Below, piece after piece: positions 14,001-24,412 of a stretch of DNA of 64,000 bases. Source of the DNA: Xestospongia bergquistia (Eukaryota; Porifera; Demospongiae; Haplosclerida; Petrosiidae); contig OZ014425.1 of the NCBI GenBank assembly GCA_963965975.1, positions 3,733,501-3,797,500 of the forward strand, in the 5' to 3' direction. How positions within the stretch are numbered: the stretch's first letter is position 1; each line of letters starts with the position of its first letter. The position numbers and the translations under genes are program-made. The notes under the pieces are model-generated. The model had not been told where the DNA came from. It saw only the letters and a program-made list of their open reading frames with translations, and made no database searches.

Positions 14001-16254
14001 ATTGAGAAGGAGGTCTTTGTTGATTAGAATATAATAACATAAAACATTGTGGATTATATTGAATTTTAGTAAAAACTGAGGATTTCCCTGTACTATCAAC
14101 AAATATGCTCGAACCATACCTATAAAAAAGACAATATATGTTTATATTATTTTTATATAGAGTGTACATACCGACCAGAGTTCCCTTGAAAGAGCATATT
14201 CAAACCAGGCAAGAGTCTAAGTTGTGCAAAGGAAAGAAGGTGGAGTGCACCTCCATCTACAGCAGTATTATTAATGAAGTACTGTTCACCACTCATTGTT
14301 AAACGACTACCAATAGCCTAACAAAATAGTAGAACTGATAACAATTACAATATCAATGTATTAACTTACTCTCAGAGAAGATCCAGTATTGCCAATGAAT
14401 TTATTAGTACCAGAGAGATTAAATGGTAGATAACCCAAACTAACAATTCCATTAGTTCCAGTATTATTAATAAAAGTACTGTTATAATTAGAAAGTTCAT
14501 CATATTTTAATGATGTATATATAGCAAGCAGTTATGTATACAATAGTACATACTGTGCAAGACATGACATCACCAGGTCAGTGAACTTATTAACCTTTAT
14601 GATGTTAAACAGTGAAAGGGCATATACACAGAGATGTTACTACTGGTCACTATACTAATCATACATGTGAAGGTTGTGAACCTATTTCATAAGATAACTC
14701 TAAGGACTCATTAAAAAGAGTAAAAGGACATCAAGATATGATGTAAGTTCACATAAGTTGGCAACTATGTCCAAATGTAAGTATCAAATATGTTAGTAGA
14801 TTGAATCCTCTAACTAATTTGCAAGAAATAAATTTATAGATATGGGACACAAAACACATCAAACATGTATTTAGTAAATGATGGTTAATTTTATAAATAT
14901 TGAATGATCATCTTACCAGTCATTAATATTATGAATTGGAAACGATTCTTTCTCTTGAAATTCTTCATATAGTGAAGCAGCTATAGCAGCACCAAATTCA
15001 TTCTCTGAGAGTACACCTCTGTTACCCACAAATGTACAATTATCCAATTCTAATAAATTCCCTCGACCACCTTGAAGGATGACATAAAAATACATCCCTC
15101 CACCAGCATCACCTTGGTTACCCTCGAAATAACAATCTTTAAATCGAACAATATGAGGTGCTCCTTGTAAACCCTTCGACTGAACTGAGTTAATAAATCC
15201 ACCTCCACCAAGTCCACCTGAGTTACCAATGAATTTAGTGTTAGTTACATTACCTATATGTTGAGAATTCAAACCATTGTACACAAAGTATAATCCTCCA
15301 CCATATGCTTGTGCATTATTGTTAATAAATTGGCATCCATCAATGGAGATGCTGACATTGTGATCTCTTTCATCCACAAATACTCCTAATCCACCAGCTC
15401 TGCCAGATAATATACCATTATAAAATGCATTACTAGTTGATCTGAATGTTCTGTTATTAGTTAAAGCTGAATTGTTAACAAACAACGTATTGATAACTTC
15501 AATTTTAGGATTGCTATAGCTAGAGCGAAGAACTCTGTATGTGATTGCCACTGCTCCAGTATTACCTCTGAAAGGTTCTTCGATTATGCCAGTCCCATTG
15601 TTTTCATGAAAATAGCTATTAACTATAGAAACTGATTCACAATTATGAATGTCAAAAGCTGCCTCTTTAAAATACCTAAAATGATAAATACAATTAAATA
15701 TATACTAATATTTTTTGACATTTTAAGATTTAATGTAAAATGTTCTACAAGTTACAATTTTTGCAGGCTTACCGAAAAACCACATTTTCAATTCTCACTT
15801 TCATTACAGTATCAAGACGAAATGGCAATGCACAAGATTCAGCTGAAATATCAGCTATCTCTACTGATGTACTCTGATTGAAGTACAGTGAATGTTGTAT
15901 TGAGTCAGGTACTTGAGATTGTTGGATAACACACTTGATAGTGGTGTCATATATATTATGACTGAGACTGTTAATGTTAACTGAACTCCATAACAACACT
16001 GGATGAGATATTATGTGTTCACCAGGTGCTAACTGAACGTTTACAACGTTACAAGATCCACTTAAAGAAGCAGCAAAGTTCAAGGCATTTTGTAAACTGT
16101 TAAAAGTACAGTTGATAGACGTACTATTAATACAGTGATGACTAATTCCTTCTCCAGTAATCAAGAGATAAAAGACGGTGCTATCATTGTTACAATTAGA
16201 GACACAATACACTGGAACCAGCCAGCAACAGGTCAGGAACAGCAAATGATACAT
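11012..16254 (-). CDS. Beta-helix multipass receptor-like protein, copy 3 (complete)
   Basis: Same architecture as copy 2: signal peptide exon (16254 to about 15774), beta-helix exons (about 15675-14917, 14478-14370 and onward), Cys-rich stalk, membrane exons, and a C-terminal exon ending at 11012 with a tail slightly longer than copy 2. I chose ATG 16254 because it starts directly at the signal peptide (MYHLLFLTCC) as in the other copies. An in-frame upstream ATG at 16332 would put a polar stretch before the signal. Exon 2 is the most divergent exon of the array: it reads YRVLRSSYSNPK where copies 1 and 2 read YGNIDYSYG, and YARIYGGG has become NAQAYGGG. The variation clusters in the beta-helix, while stalk and membrane exons stay nearly constant. 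That fits gene conversion or selection on the outer face. Confidence 0.8.
14479..14916 (-). other. Intron 2 of copy 3, unrelated to copies 1 and 2
   Basis: A 438 bp intron at the position where copies 1 and 2 have 1.1-1.2 kb. I find no similarity by eye. No open frame or structural RNA seen. Confidence 0.65.
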
Positions 16255-16439
16255 ATTGGTGTGAAACACAAATGATGATGTGCTATAGAAGCATAGTATT
16301 TTATCGTCACCTTTTGATCTGACCTCGGTCAAAGTCTCAAGGACATATTGTTTATTTGGCAGGAAGCCACTATGCAGTGATTAGGGAGGGAAAATTATTT
16401 TTTAAAGAACAAAAAAACCACAAATTAAAGCAAACAAAA

Positions 16440-19400
16440 CTAAATTAACTGATTATTACATGAGTACTTAGCAATAAGTTTCCATGTACTGCCAACTCGA
16501 GGCATTTCCACACTGGGACAGGGATGTCCTCCAAAATTTTCTTGATTTAAGTTCACTTTACAATCATGTTTACCTAAGCATGTAGACTCAACTATCATAC
16601 GACTGGTGCCAGCATGACAAGAGCCTAGTAAATACTCCGTGGCATGTGAGCGAGAGAAAACTGGGTTGCCATAAGAAACCCAGTCAATACTAGTGATAAC
16701 ATGTCCTTGAGAGCAGGAAAGGTAAGCATAATTTGAATCTTGTTCTGTTTCTATAGTATGTACCTCATCAGGTGGACTACCTTTCATGATAAATGTGTAA
16801 TCACCAGATTTTAATTGTAGCTGAAGAGTGTCGTGTTTAGAATTCCATCCAATGACATCAATGCTTTTCTGTTCTGCCATCAAATTACCATCATTATAAA
16901 AGAGTTGTGATCCATCCCAAACTTGAATGTGGCTCATACCATATGCTGGCAGATTAAGGCGACCATTGCTTCCAATAGGGATAGATACATTAACTTGAAG
17001 TGATGAGTAGCGATAATCTACACGATCATTATCAGAACCACTACATAACACAGCCACAGTGAGCCACTTGGTTTGACCAAAGCATGGATCACCCCAAAAA
17101 TCTCCTCTTGTTGGTAGAGTACATTCTGTTTTATGTAGACAGAAAGTTTCCACTACCTTGAGACTCTGCTTAATATGACAGCTACCAATACGATGATATC
17201 CACATACACCAGTGGGATTACCATAAGAAGCAAACTGGACTTTAATTATAGTACCTTCACCACAAGAGAGTTTGAGCCCGCCATGTTCAGGTAAAGTAGG
17301 ATTAAGGGAGGACTGGTCTTCAGGTGCCTTACCACACTGAAGTCCCCCTTTACGATGCCAGGAATATTTAATCGGTCGTGGGTGTTCTAATTCAATTGAA
17401 GCTGATGAAAGATCCAAATATGATGCAGGATAAAGATCTAATTCATTGTATCCATAGCTGCCTTGTTTCTGTTGAAAACCAATCATGTCAGTCTGCATCC
17501 ATCCACTGATACTAGAAAACATGTGATGATTACGTGAGTCCATGCCTGCGCTTCCATTGAATGAGTCCCATAATTCCCATATAGTAGTAGCTGGTTCATA
17601 TGGATTGTGTATCATGAAGCCATAGCTAGGATAGTCTACTTGATTAAGAATCTCCACAGCCAGATCATTTCTATTTAAATTGGTCAGTACTGGAAAGAGA
17701 AATTTCGTTCCAATTATACCACAAGTGATGTGAGTTTTGTCAGATGTGGTTAGCTTGTTAATAAAATAATTAACAATGTCATCTTTTTGATCAGGTGGGA
17801 CAATATCCAAAGCTAATGGAAGTACATAGCTAACTTGAAGATCATCCTGGTACTTGCCATTTGAAAGAAAAGCATCATTGAACTGAGAAGCATACATGGT
17901 GTACATGTCCTTCAACTTAGTGGCATTGACTGTGTCATGAAGAGCTATTGCTAGCTCTTGTAATTGTTTGATGTTGAGTAAGAAAGAAAAGGATGATGTG
18001 AAGCTGCCGTTGACACGAGTCATTGGTGGAGGGGGACACCAATCTCCTGGGCCAGAGTATAAATTTGCAAGTCCCTCAGCTGATACCTTGGCTGTCATGA
18101 AATCTAAGTACAGCATCAAACCATCAAAGAATTCTTCAGCTGTATCCAAGTCACCGTAATATTTATACAAAGCCCAGACAACCTGAGGATATGCTGCACC
18201 CCAGGCAGGACCTGAGGGTCGATTACCATATCGATAAAAGGGAACAACATCAGGAAGAGAGCCGTCATGTGTCTGTTCATCCCTCATGAGTAATACCCAA
18301 TTTGGAAAGAAAGTTTCCATGTGAAAGTTCAAGTTTAAAGAGTCCGATGACAAACCACCATCACCCATCCATCCTAACCTTTCATCTCTTTGATCACAGT
18401 CTGTGGGTACACTCATCATATTGGACAGTTGTCCTCTAATAACATTTTCTTGAATGTTAGCAAACAATAGATTAGATGTATTGAATTTGCTGTTCAATTT
18501 TACATCAGAATTGACACAAATCTTGTAAACGTCATAAAAGAAAACTTCAAGAAAAAATCCACTTATCTCAGCATAGCGAAATCCATGATAAATAAAAGTA
18601 GGTATGTAAAAATCTTTTTTGGTGTTATATCCAACAGTAAAGTTATCTATTGCTTTGGCACTCCGAAGGTTACCGTAATATAAAGAGCCATTTTTTTCAC
18701 CATATGGTGGATGAAGGACCACCTCTGCATGTTTGACAATTAAAGGTCTGGCATTAAAGTTAGTAAGGGCTACTTTTGCCACACCAGCTGAATTGAAGCC
18801 AAAATCGACAATTTGTCTATGTTTTCCACTAGAATCAGGAGGTAGTAACCACATCTTGTAAGCTGGAATCTCTTCTTGAATAGCAATATAAGGGATTTTT
18901 GGTAAATACATGACACCACTTGGTCCTTGTGTGATTACAGCTTTACCAATGTCAACTGGAACAACCAAATCATTTACCGTTTCTCCATTATAGATGGAAT
19001 CATAAAGATAAGAACTATTCTGTACTTCCCATGTATCATCACCATATTCCAACTGAACTAGACCATCACTGTAAGTGATATTCAGAATTAAGCGTAGGAC
19101 CAAAGGCTCTTTATCAGAATGAGTGATTGGATCACGAGGTGGATAAGATATTGGATCTCTCCAGCCCATACCAAGAACTACTTTAATGGGAAGAGGATTG
19201 GGTAGTTGTTTATTGAGAATGTTTAGTATGTCATAAGCTGAATAAGCTACTCTGAATTGGTAGTTAGTCCATCCTGGAGATAGAAAAATGGGAGGATCGA
19301 AAAATTGGAATAAGTCATTCTCATTTACATAGACACGATAAAAACCCAAACCAGATACATAGAGGATAGCTGTCTCAATGCTGGCTCCAGCTTTTAATGT

Positions 19401-19904
19401 GATGTTCTTAGAGAATATAGGTGCTGTGTGAGGTACATCAGGTGGAGCAATCCAATTAACTTTACTCCAATTTTCATTAGTTATACTCACAGCCAAGAAA
19501 CGTCCTGTCTCCTCACTGTTCACTGATCTTCCCTTGTTGTCCCACCATTTGATCTTCCATTCATATGTATAGCCGCTCTTAAGTCTTGGACCATAGTATA
19601 CAACAAACTGGTCACTACTGTTAATAACACCAGTGTCCCAATAGATAACTTTGTTTTCATAGACTAGAACTCTGAATGCTAGCTGTGTCATGTCACGTTC
19701 AGTATGCCTGATATTCCATGATAGCCTAGGATGAGGATTATCAGTTGTGAAAGGATGGATAAAGTGACTGCTTTTGTTTCTAGCTTGCATACTGACTAGA
19801 TTGTGGTCACACTTTAAATAATATGCTGGCAACGGTATAGAAGTAGCAACAACGCATAATAATGTGACTATGAGAAGGAAAAGCCAATCTTTCTTCTGCA
19901 TCAT
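16440..19904 (-). CDS. Alpha-L-rhamnosidase (GH78) with two C-terminal SUEL lectin domains
   Basis: One uninterrupted frame of 1154 residues. It starts with a signal peptide (hydrophobic LFLLIVTLLCVVA, residues 8-20). A fibronectin-like N-terminal domain follows (PRLSW near residue 58, YTYEWKIKWWDN near 112), then the GH78 beta-sandwich domains and the (alpha/alpha)6 catalytic domain. The hallmark DCDQRDERLGWMGD carries the likely general acid Glu508, and ATTIWELWDSF carries the likely base Glu777. These roles come from GH78 family knowledge. Residues about 879-954 and 1060-1150 are two SUEL (rhamnose/galactose-binding) lectin domains (FASYGNP, GSCH, GDPCFG; VSYGNP, GSCHAG). A secreted enzyme that trims rhamnose from glycans, held on its substrate by lectins, is likely. 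It has no intron, unlike most neighbours, and GH78 is mainly bacterial and fungal, so horizontal origin is a fair hypothesis. It shares a 174 bp upstream region with the reductase at 20079. Confidence 0.9.
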   Translation of the reverse strand: MMQKKDWLFLLIVTLLCVVATSIPLPAYYLKCDHNLVSMQARNKSSHFIHPFTTDNPHPRLSWNIRHTERDMTQLAFRVLVYENKVIYWDTGVINSSDQFVVYYGPRLKSGYTYEWKIKWWDNKGRSVNSEETGRFLAVSITNENWSKVNWIAPPDVPHTAPIFSKNITLKAGASIETAILYVSGLGFYRVYVNENDLFQFFDPPIFLSPGWTNYQFRVAYSAYDILNILNKQLPNPLPIKVVLGMGWRDPISYPPRDPITHSDKEPLVLRLILNITYSDGLVQLEYGDDTWEVQNSSYLYDSIYNGETVNDLVVPVDIGKAVITQGPSGVMYLPKIPYIAIQEEIPAYKMWLLPPDSSGKHRQIVDFGFNSAGVAKVALTNFNARPLIVKHAEVVLHPPYGEKNGSLYYGNLRSAKAIDNFTVGYNTKKDFYIPTFIYHGFRYAEISGFFLEVFFYDVYKICVNSDVKLNSKFNTSNLLFANIQENVIRGQLSNMMSVPTDCDQRDERLGWMGDGGLSSDSLNLNFHMETFFPNWVLLMRDEQTHDGSLPDVVPFYRYGNRPSGPAWGAAYPQVVWALYKYYGDLDTAEEFFDGLMLYLDFMTAKVSAEGLANLYSGPGDWCPPPPMTRVNGSFTSSFSFLLNIKQLQELAIALHDTVNATKLKDMYTMYASQFNDAFLSNGKYQDDLQVSYVLPLALDIVPPDQKDDIVNYFINKLTTSDKTHITCGIIGTKFLFPVLTNLNRNDLAVEILNQVDYPSYGFMIHNPYEPATTIWELWDSFNGSAGMDSRNHHMFSSISGWMQTDMIGFQQKQGSYGYNELDLYPASYLDLSSASIELEHPRPIKYSWHRKGGLQCGKAPEDQSSLNPTLPEHGGLKLSCGEGTIIKVQFASYGNPTGVCGYHRIGSCHIKQSLKVVETFCLHKTECTLPTRGDFWGDPCFGQTKWLTVAVLCSGSDNDRVDYRYSSLQVNVSIPIGSNGRLNLPAYGMSHIQVWDGSQLFYNDGNLMAEQKSIDVIGWNSKHDTLQLQLKSGDYTFIMKGSPPDEVHTIETEQDSNYAYLSCSQGHVITSIDWVSYGNPVFSRSHATEYLLGSCHAGTSRMIVESTCLGKHDCKVNLNQENFGGHPCPSVEMPRVGSTWKLIAKYSCNNQLI

Positions 19905-20078
19905 TTTAAAAAACTAGCCTAATAGAGAGACAAAAGGAGTAAAGAGTTTGCAAATTAATGTTATCACCTGTAACAACTCAATTCTCTCAAATTAGCAGGC
20001 AATAGCAACTCAGACCTTGTAGCCCAACACAAGTCACACCCACTTCTTTCTATTGTTAAGCTAATCAGCATTCCAATC
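19905..20078. promoter_or_regulatory. Divergent promoter region between GH78 and FMN reductase
   Basis: The two start codons are only 174 bp apart and point away from each other, so both 5' flanks fall in this stretch. It is copied almost unchanged ahead of the reductase copies at 24587 and 29384. No specific factor site was recognised; a shared promoter is inferred from geometry. Confidence 0.5.
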
Positions 20079-20693
20079 ATGGCTTCTCCTCCTCAAGCAT
20101 TAAAGATCGTCTTGTTCCTAGGAACAGTCAGGGAGAATAATTATGGCTCTAGAGCAGCTCGTTTTTTGGTTAGAAAGGTACAAGAAAAAGGACACGAAGC
20201 AACTTTGTTAGATCCTGAAGAGTTAGATCTACCCCTTCTGAAGAAGGCCTTTCATTTTTACAAGGATCCACAAGAGGCTCCTCAAGTTTTACAGACCACA
20301 AATAAAATAATAGAAACTGCTGATGCCTTTATCGTTATATCTGCTGAATACAATCACTGCATGCCACCAGCCCTTACTAACATGATGGACCATTTTCCTA
20401 TACGTTCTTATAAATATCGACCTACTGGTATTGCTTGCTATTCTGCTGGTCAGTTTGGTGGTGTACGAGCTGCTATGCAAGTGCGATGTTTGATGGGTGA
20501 ACTAGGTTCTCCAACAGTTGGTACTTTATTTCCCATTCCTCAGATTCAGAATGCATTGACTGCTGAAGGCATGCTTCAAGGTGATAATGCCGAAAGAATT
20601 GATAAGAATGCTGACAGGTTTTTGTCTGACTTGGTCTGGTATGCTCAAGCCATTAAGACTCAAAAGGAAACTGTTGGATTACCTATTGTTTAA
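20079..20693 (+). CDS. NAD(P)H-dependent FMN reductase, flavodoxin-like (intact copy)
   Basis: A single-exon gene for 204 residues, a usual length for the FMN_red family. Residues 10-28 (KIVLFLGTVRENNYGSRAA) form the first strand and phosphate-binding loop for FMN. SAEYNHCMPPALTNMMDHF (about residues 88-106) is the second flavin loop, and YSAGQFGGVRAAMQVR (about 121-136) is the third. The predicted role is cytosolic, NAD(P)H-dependent reduction of flavin or of quinone and azo-type substrates. There is no signal peptide. It is divergent to the rhamnosidase, also intronless, and is the only undamaged reductase of the three here. Lack of introns and family distribution make bacterial or fungal ancestry possible. 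The physiological substrate cannot be told from sequence. Confidence 0.9.
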   Translation: MASPPQALKIVLFLGTVRENNYGSRAARFLVRKVQEKGHEATLLDPEELDLPLLKKAFHFYKDPQEAPQVLQTTNKIIETADAFIVISAEYNHCMPPALTNMMDHFPIRSYKYRPTGIACYSAGQFGGVRAAMQVRCLMGELGSPTVGTLFPIPQIQNALTAEGMLQGDNAERIDKNADRFLSDLVWYAQAIKTQKETVGLPIV

Positions 20694-21689
20694 ACATAGT
20701 TACTAATAAATTATCTATAAAGTTGTCCTTAGGGCTATTTGTAGATTAAATTTAATTAAATTATGGTTTTATTTCCTCCGGAAGAAACGTCATCCTAAGT
20801 TATAAATTAAAACAGCTCCACCCAAAATGGCTATGTTAATAAATGCTCAAATAAGTGATGTAGGTTGAAAGAAACGATAAAATAATTTAGTAAAGGATAA
20901 AATAACAATGAGAGACCAGACACAATATGATATGATAATGAGAAACAACCTATAATATAGTTCTACCATTACATTTGTTGCTTTCAGGCACTAGACAATT
21001 ATCATTTTTATTCCAATAATCTATTGTGGGATTGTCCCAATAAGGAAGAAATTGCTTTGACAATCTTCACATGTGATTTTACAAACGTTTTGAATTACCG
21101 ACTGATGATTTTATTGTCAGTATAGGTTTTGTTATGGTGATACTCTTGTGGAGATCTTGAATTAGTTATTGAATTAGTGCTGTGTAAATGTATATTTTCT
21201 GAATTAACTCATGCATTATTGTATTATGCATAACAATGCCTAATGACCTAATTATATATCAAATCTACAGACAGCAACTTAAATTTGCTAACTCCAGTCT
21301 TCTGTTGTTTTTAACTAGTCAATAAGTATTGAGAAGATCCAAATAAAATAATTCTAATTATGCTTTAAGTAAGTACAACTGTTAATGTCCTATGTTTATC
21401 TTTCTTTGACTAAACATGCACCCATCAGTTATTTGAAATGAAACCTAAGTCACAAATGATGAAAATAAATTCGATTCAAAAGGTAAACACTTATATTATA
21501 TATATATTTGTATAAATTATATTACATATATATATATAAGTAAATACAGGAAGTAATCCTGAAAATGAAACAACCCTACCATTGTCATAAGCTTCCTAAT
21601 GCCAAACATGCACAGTGTATATATATATATATATATATATATAGCTAAAGTGATACGATCCATAATTTGACAGATTGAACTCCTTGGAA
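20694..21689. other. Spacer with exon-like minus-strand segments
   Basis: About 1 kb between the reductase and the secreted-protein gene. It holds no long frame on the plus strand. On the minus strand, near 20968-21080, an exon-like stretch reads FLPYWDNPTIDYW and then NDNCLVP. A further stretch near 20788-20850 encodes a hydrophobic AFINIAILGGAVLIY segment. Both recur in the two duplicate units, but copy 2 looks decayed around the upstream segment. A TA-dinucleotide run lies at about 21618-21642. I do not claim a gene; see findings. Confidence 0.4.
21618..21642. repeat. TA microsatellite
   Basis: A simple TA run just upstream of member 1. The run is shorter in the duplicate units near 26164 and 30966. 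Confidence 0.9.
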
Positions 21690-22597
21690 ATGATGCTTGC
21701 TCTTTCTGTTATACTTTTGTGCTTTGTTAGCATCTGTAACTCTGAAATCCCTTCCCAGCCAAGCATTTCAGAGACCTTCATAACATGGGTATGTATGTAG
21801 CAATTGTTATAATTGATGCTAACTTCTGTTATTGTAGTTTGAATTTTTTTATGACAACATGATGAGCCAAGAAAGTGGTAAATCTGTCCAGCTTATTTAT
21901 ATTTAAATTGTCTTTAAATACAGTCTTAGGGTTTTTCGCAAGAGACATGACTACTAAAAAGCAGATAACAAATGTAACAATTGTTGTCAATGAAAGTATT
22001 AGATTTGAAACATATCTGGAAAGATATGACATCAATGCAAGTTATTATATCACAGGGTAAGGAAACATTCAATATTAACTGAGTATAAGTTTTCCTAAAA
22101 ATAGAGAAAGTGATGCAGACTTGCAATGTAGCAGTTCTATAATCCAAACGTCAATGCCAAGGGTTTGGGATTGGCTTGAGCAGGCAGTATATGCTGGTCA
22201 TAATCCTTATATTAACATGGATATTTGGGCTGACAAGGTATATATATATATATATACTTATATTATTATACTATAAATTATGTGTTTCTAGAATGATTTT
22301 GCAACTTTAATTGGAGTGTCTCCTTTTAATCCTAACATTCCACTAATACTAAGTATTGCACCCAGCAATTATACACTTGGAAGTGAAACATCTTACATTG
22401 GATTTGATGCAATGACACCACCAGATTCAATATTTGAGATCCCTCCAAATTGTCCTAAGCCCACTTACACAACTAAATCAAGATTTGTGGGAGGGAAGCC
22501 TCATACTTTTTTCAAGCCAAGGTCTTTTAATAAGCAGAAGATATACAAAAGGGTGTCATCATCAAAATACACAAAATACAAAAAATTTTTCCATTGA
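21690..22597 (+). CDS. Small secreted protein, ependymin-like family (tentative), member 1
   Basis: Five exons, by eye: 21690-21788, about 21839-21874, 21930-22056, about 22103-22239 and about 22291-22597. The start gives a signal peptide (MMLALSVILLCF) followed by the mature start SEIPSQPSISETF. Later landmarks are ETYLERYDINASYY, LQCSS, PRVWDWLEQAVYAGH, and a C-terminal PPDSIFEIPPNC plus a basic tail rich in K, R, S and Y. The order of features (RYD, C, PxxW, W, FxIPxxC) matches the members at 34008 and 35017. It resembles the ependymin-related fold, which ends in a similar FxxPxxC motif, but that assignment is from memory of the family and is uncertain. Secretion is well supported; function is unknown. 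Confidence 0.65.
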
Positions 22598-22968
22598 CTC
22601 AATAAATGACATTTTTTGAGTTTGTACAAAATTCATTTATGTAGTTTAATCATATTTTAGTTTGCTAGTATATATGGACAGATCATGCTGCTAAGGTTTT
22701 CAATATTGTTACACAACTAATTTTGTGGTATCATTCATCAGTTTATCACTATTGTTTGAATAGACACAGTTTATTTCAATACCAAGAATGTACTTTAATG
22801 TCATGCATTGGTATGCAGATAATACAAGTAGAGTTATTTTATAATTATCAAAAGCTATGATTAAGGCAAGTGGATGCTTCTCACTGCTGACAGATTTGCT
22901 GATGTAGATTACAAATAATATACAGCTTGTTGTTTCAAAATGTCAAATTAGTTATTTTGTTTGCTAGC

Positions 22969-23044
<76 letters not shown>

Positions 23045-23057
23045 CACATATATATAT

Positions 23058-23113
<56 letters not shown>

Positions 23114-23955
23114 ATATATAGCTGTTTAAACATATTCATGTATATTTTGATTGCATGAATGCATCCCTGCAAAATACATTGAAGTGTATGATGCCATATA
23201 TCCTATCTTATTTTGTCAAAATCATCATTGTTCTAACAATTAGTTAGTTCCAATTGAACAATATACAATACACTAGTAATGAAATCAATATATGATGTTT
23301 ACTTTTTTGCATCAAATGATTTTGCTACATACAACCTTTATGTATCTATTGATATATTGAATTAATCAACAAATCAATTTTTATAGTTTTGATTGTCTAG
23401 CACTTTTCATTTGCTAATTGTCTTTGCATGTCACAGACAGTCAATGTAAAAGCCTAGTATGAAATAACCATTTGCTTTAATGTCAGTATTGCCTCAATAT
23501 TAGTTATTTACTCCCAATTAGCAATAATATCCATCATTTTTGTTATTATATTTATTTAGTGATTAACAACATGTTCTATATATAGGCATATAATTTAAAG
23601 TAATCAATTAATTCACTGTATCATAATTATTTGAACAGAGCCACGACTTTAATATATATTGACAAACAATTATTAGATCTAATTGTCTGGATGAAGAGCC
23701 ATTGTGAATGTGATATGTAGACCTCTATTCCCATAGCATTATAAATTGAATATGTGTTTCTATCAGATATCAAATACAGATACCATTAATGTTTTATGTG
23801 TGCTAGTGATAGTATTGTATCATATGTAATAAAATGAAACTTTAAAAGAGTTATTAAAATGTTATTTTCAAAAGGTAAACTGTTTTGCACTAGATATTAA
23901 TATTGTTTTCATCTGAAAGCAAAATAAGATAATTCAGTCATAATATGATAGTTTC
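22598..23955. other. 3' spacer of duplication unit 1
   Basis: AT-rich DNA shared with the spacers of units 2 and 3, apart from a complex dinucleotide repeat (22975-23120) that stands where the other units carry about 420 bp of other sequence. An open stretch near 22670-22905, longer in units 2 and 3, is discussed under findings. No firm gene. Confidence 0.6.
22975..23120. repeat. Compound microsatellite (TG, TA, CA, TATG)
   Basis: About 145 bp of alternating purine-pyrimidine dinucleotides ending in TATG tetranucleotides. The long open frames across it on both strands are artefacts of the repeat. Such tracts can adopt Z-DNA or cruciform forms, which is general knowledge and not shown here. 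Confidence 0.95.
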
Positions 23956-23959
23956 CTCT

Positions 23960-24412
23960 AAAGAGAATATAGGTGCTGTATGTGGTACATCAGGTGGAGC
24001 AATCCAATTAACTTTACTCCAATCTTCATTAGTTATACTCACAGCCAAGAAATGCCCTGTTTCCTCACTGTTCACTGATCTTCCCTTGTTGTCCCACCAT
24101 TTGATCTTCCATTCATATGTATAGCCGCTCTTAAGACTTGGACCATAGCATACAACAAACTGGTCACTACTGTTAATAGCACCAGTGTCCCAATAGATAA
24201 CTTTGTTTTCATAGACTAGAGCTCTGACTGCTAGCTGTGTGAGAATTATCAGTTGTGAAGGGATGGATAAAATGACTGCTTTTGTTTCTAGATTGCATAC
24301 TCACTAGATTGTGGTCACACTTTAAATAATATGCTGGCAACGGTATAGAAGTAGCAACAATGCATAATAATATGACTATGAGAAAAAAAAGTCAATCTTT
24401 CTTCTGCATCAT
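23960..24412 (-). pseudogene. GH78 rhamnosidase 5' fragment (unit 2)
   Basis: A copy of the first part of the gene at 16440-19904, from its start codon to about residue 166, where the duplication unit begins. It has lost about 44 bp internally, and its seventh codon is a stop (TGG to TGA). No catalytic or lectin region is present, so it cannot give an enzyme. It probably survives only because it flanks the duplicated divergent promoter. Confidence 0.92.

Larger units (their letters stand above)
1..16254 (-). repeat. Three-copy tandem gene array
   Basis: Three head-to-tail copies of one gene occupy the block. Start codons lie at 4679, 10810 and 16254, so the steps are about 6.13 and 5.44 kb. 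Exons, most introns and the 200-215 bp spacers between stop and next start are nearly identical. The third unit is shorter because its second intron is an unrelated 438 bp sequence in place of the 1.1-1.2 kb intron of units 1 and 2. The second unit has its own intron between the fifth and sixth exons. The array continues off the left edge. Confidence 0.95.

Noticed and set aside
17968-18159. Plus-strand frame inside the GH78 gene
   Set aside because: Shadow of the strongly supported GH78 coding strand.
20790-20970. A possible mitochondrial-code insert, since reading TGA as Trp gives a continuous hydrophobic peptide ending WRFFRRK
   Set aside because: The frame is not kept in the other two units, which carry a different stretch in the middle, and no mitochondrial protein was recognised.
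22927-23172. Open frames on both strands over 22927-23172 rich in Tyr, Ile, Thr and His
   Set aside because: They are translations of a TG/TA/CA microsatellite.
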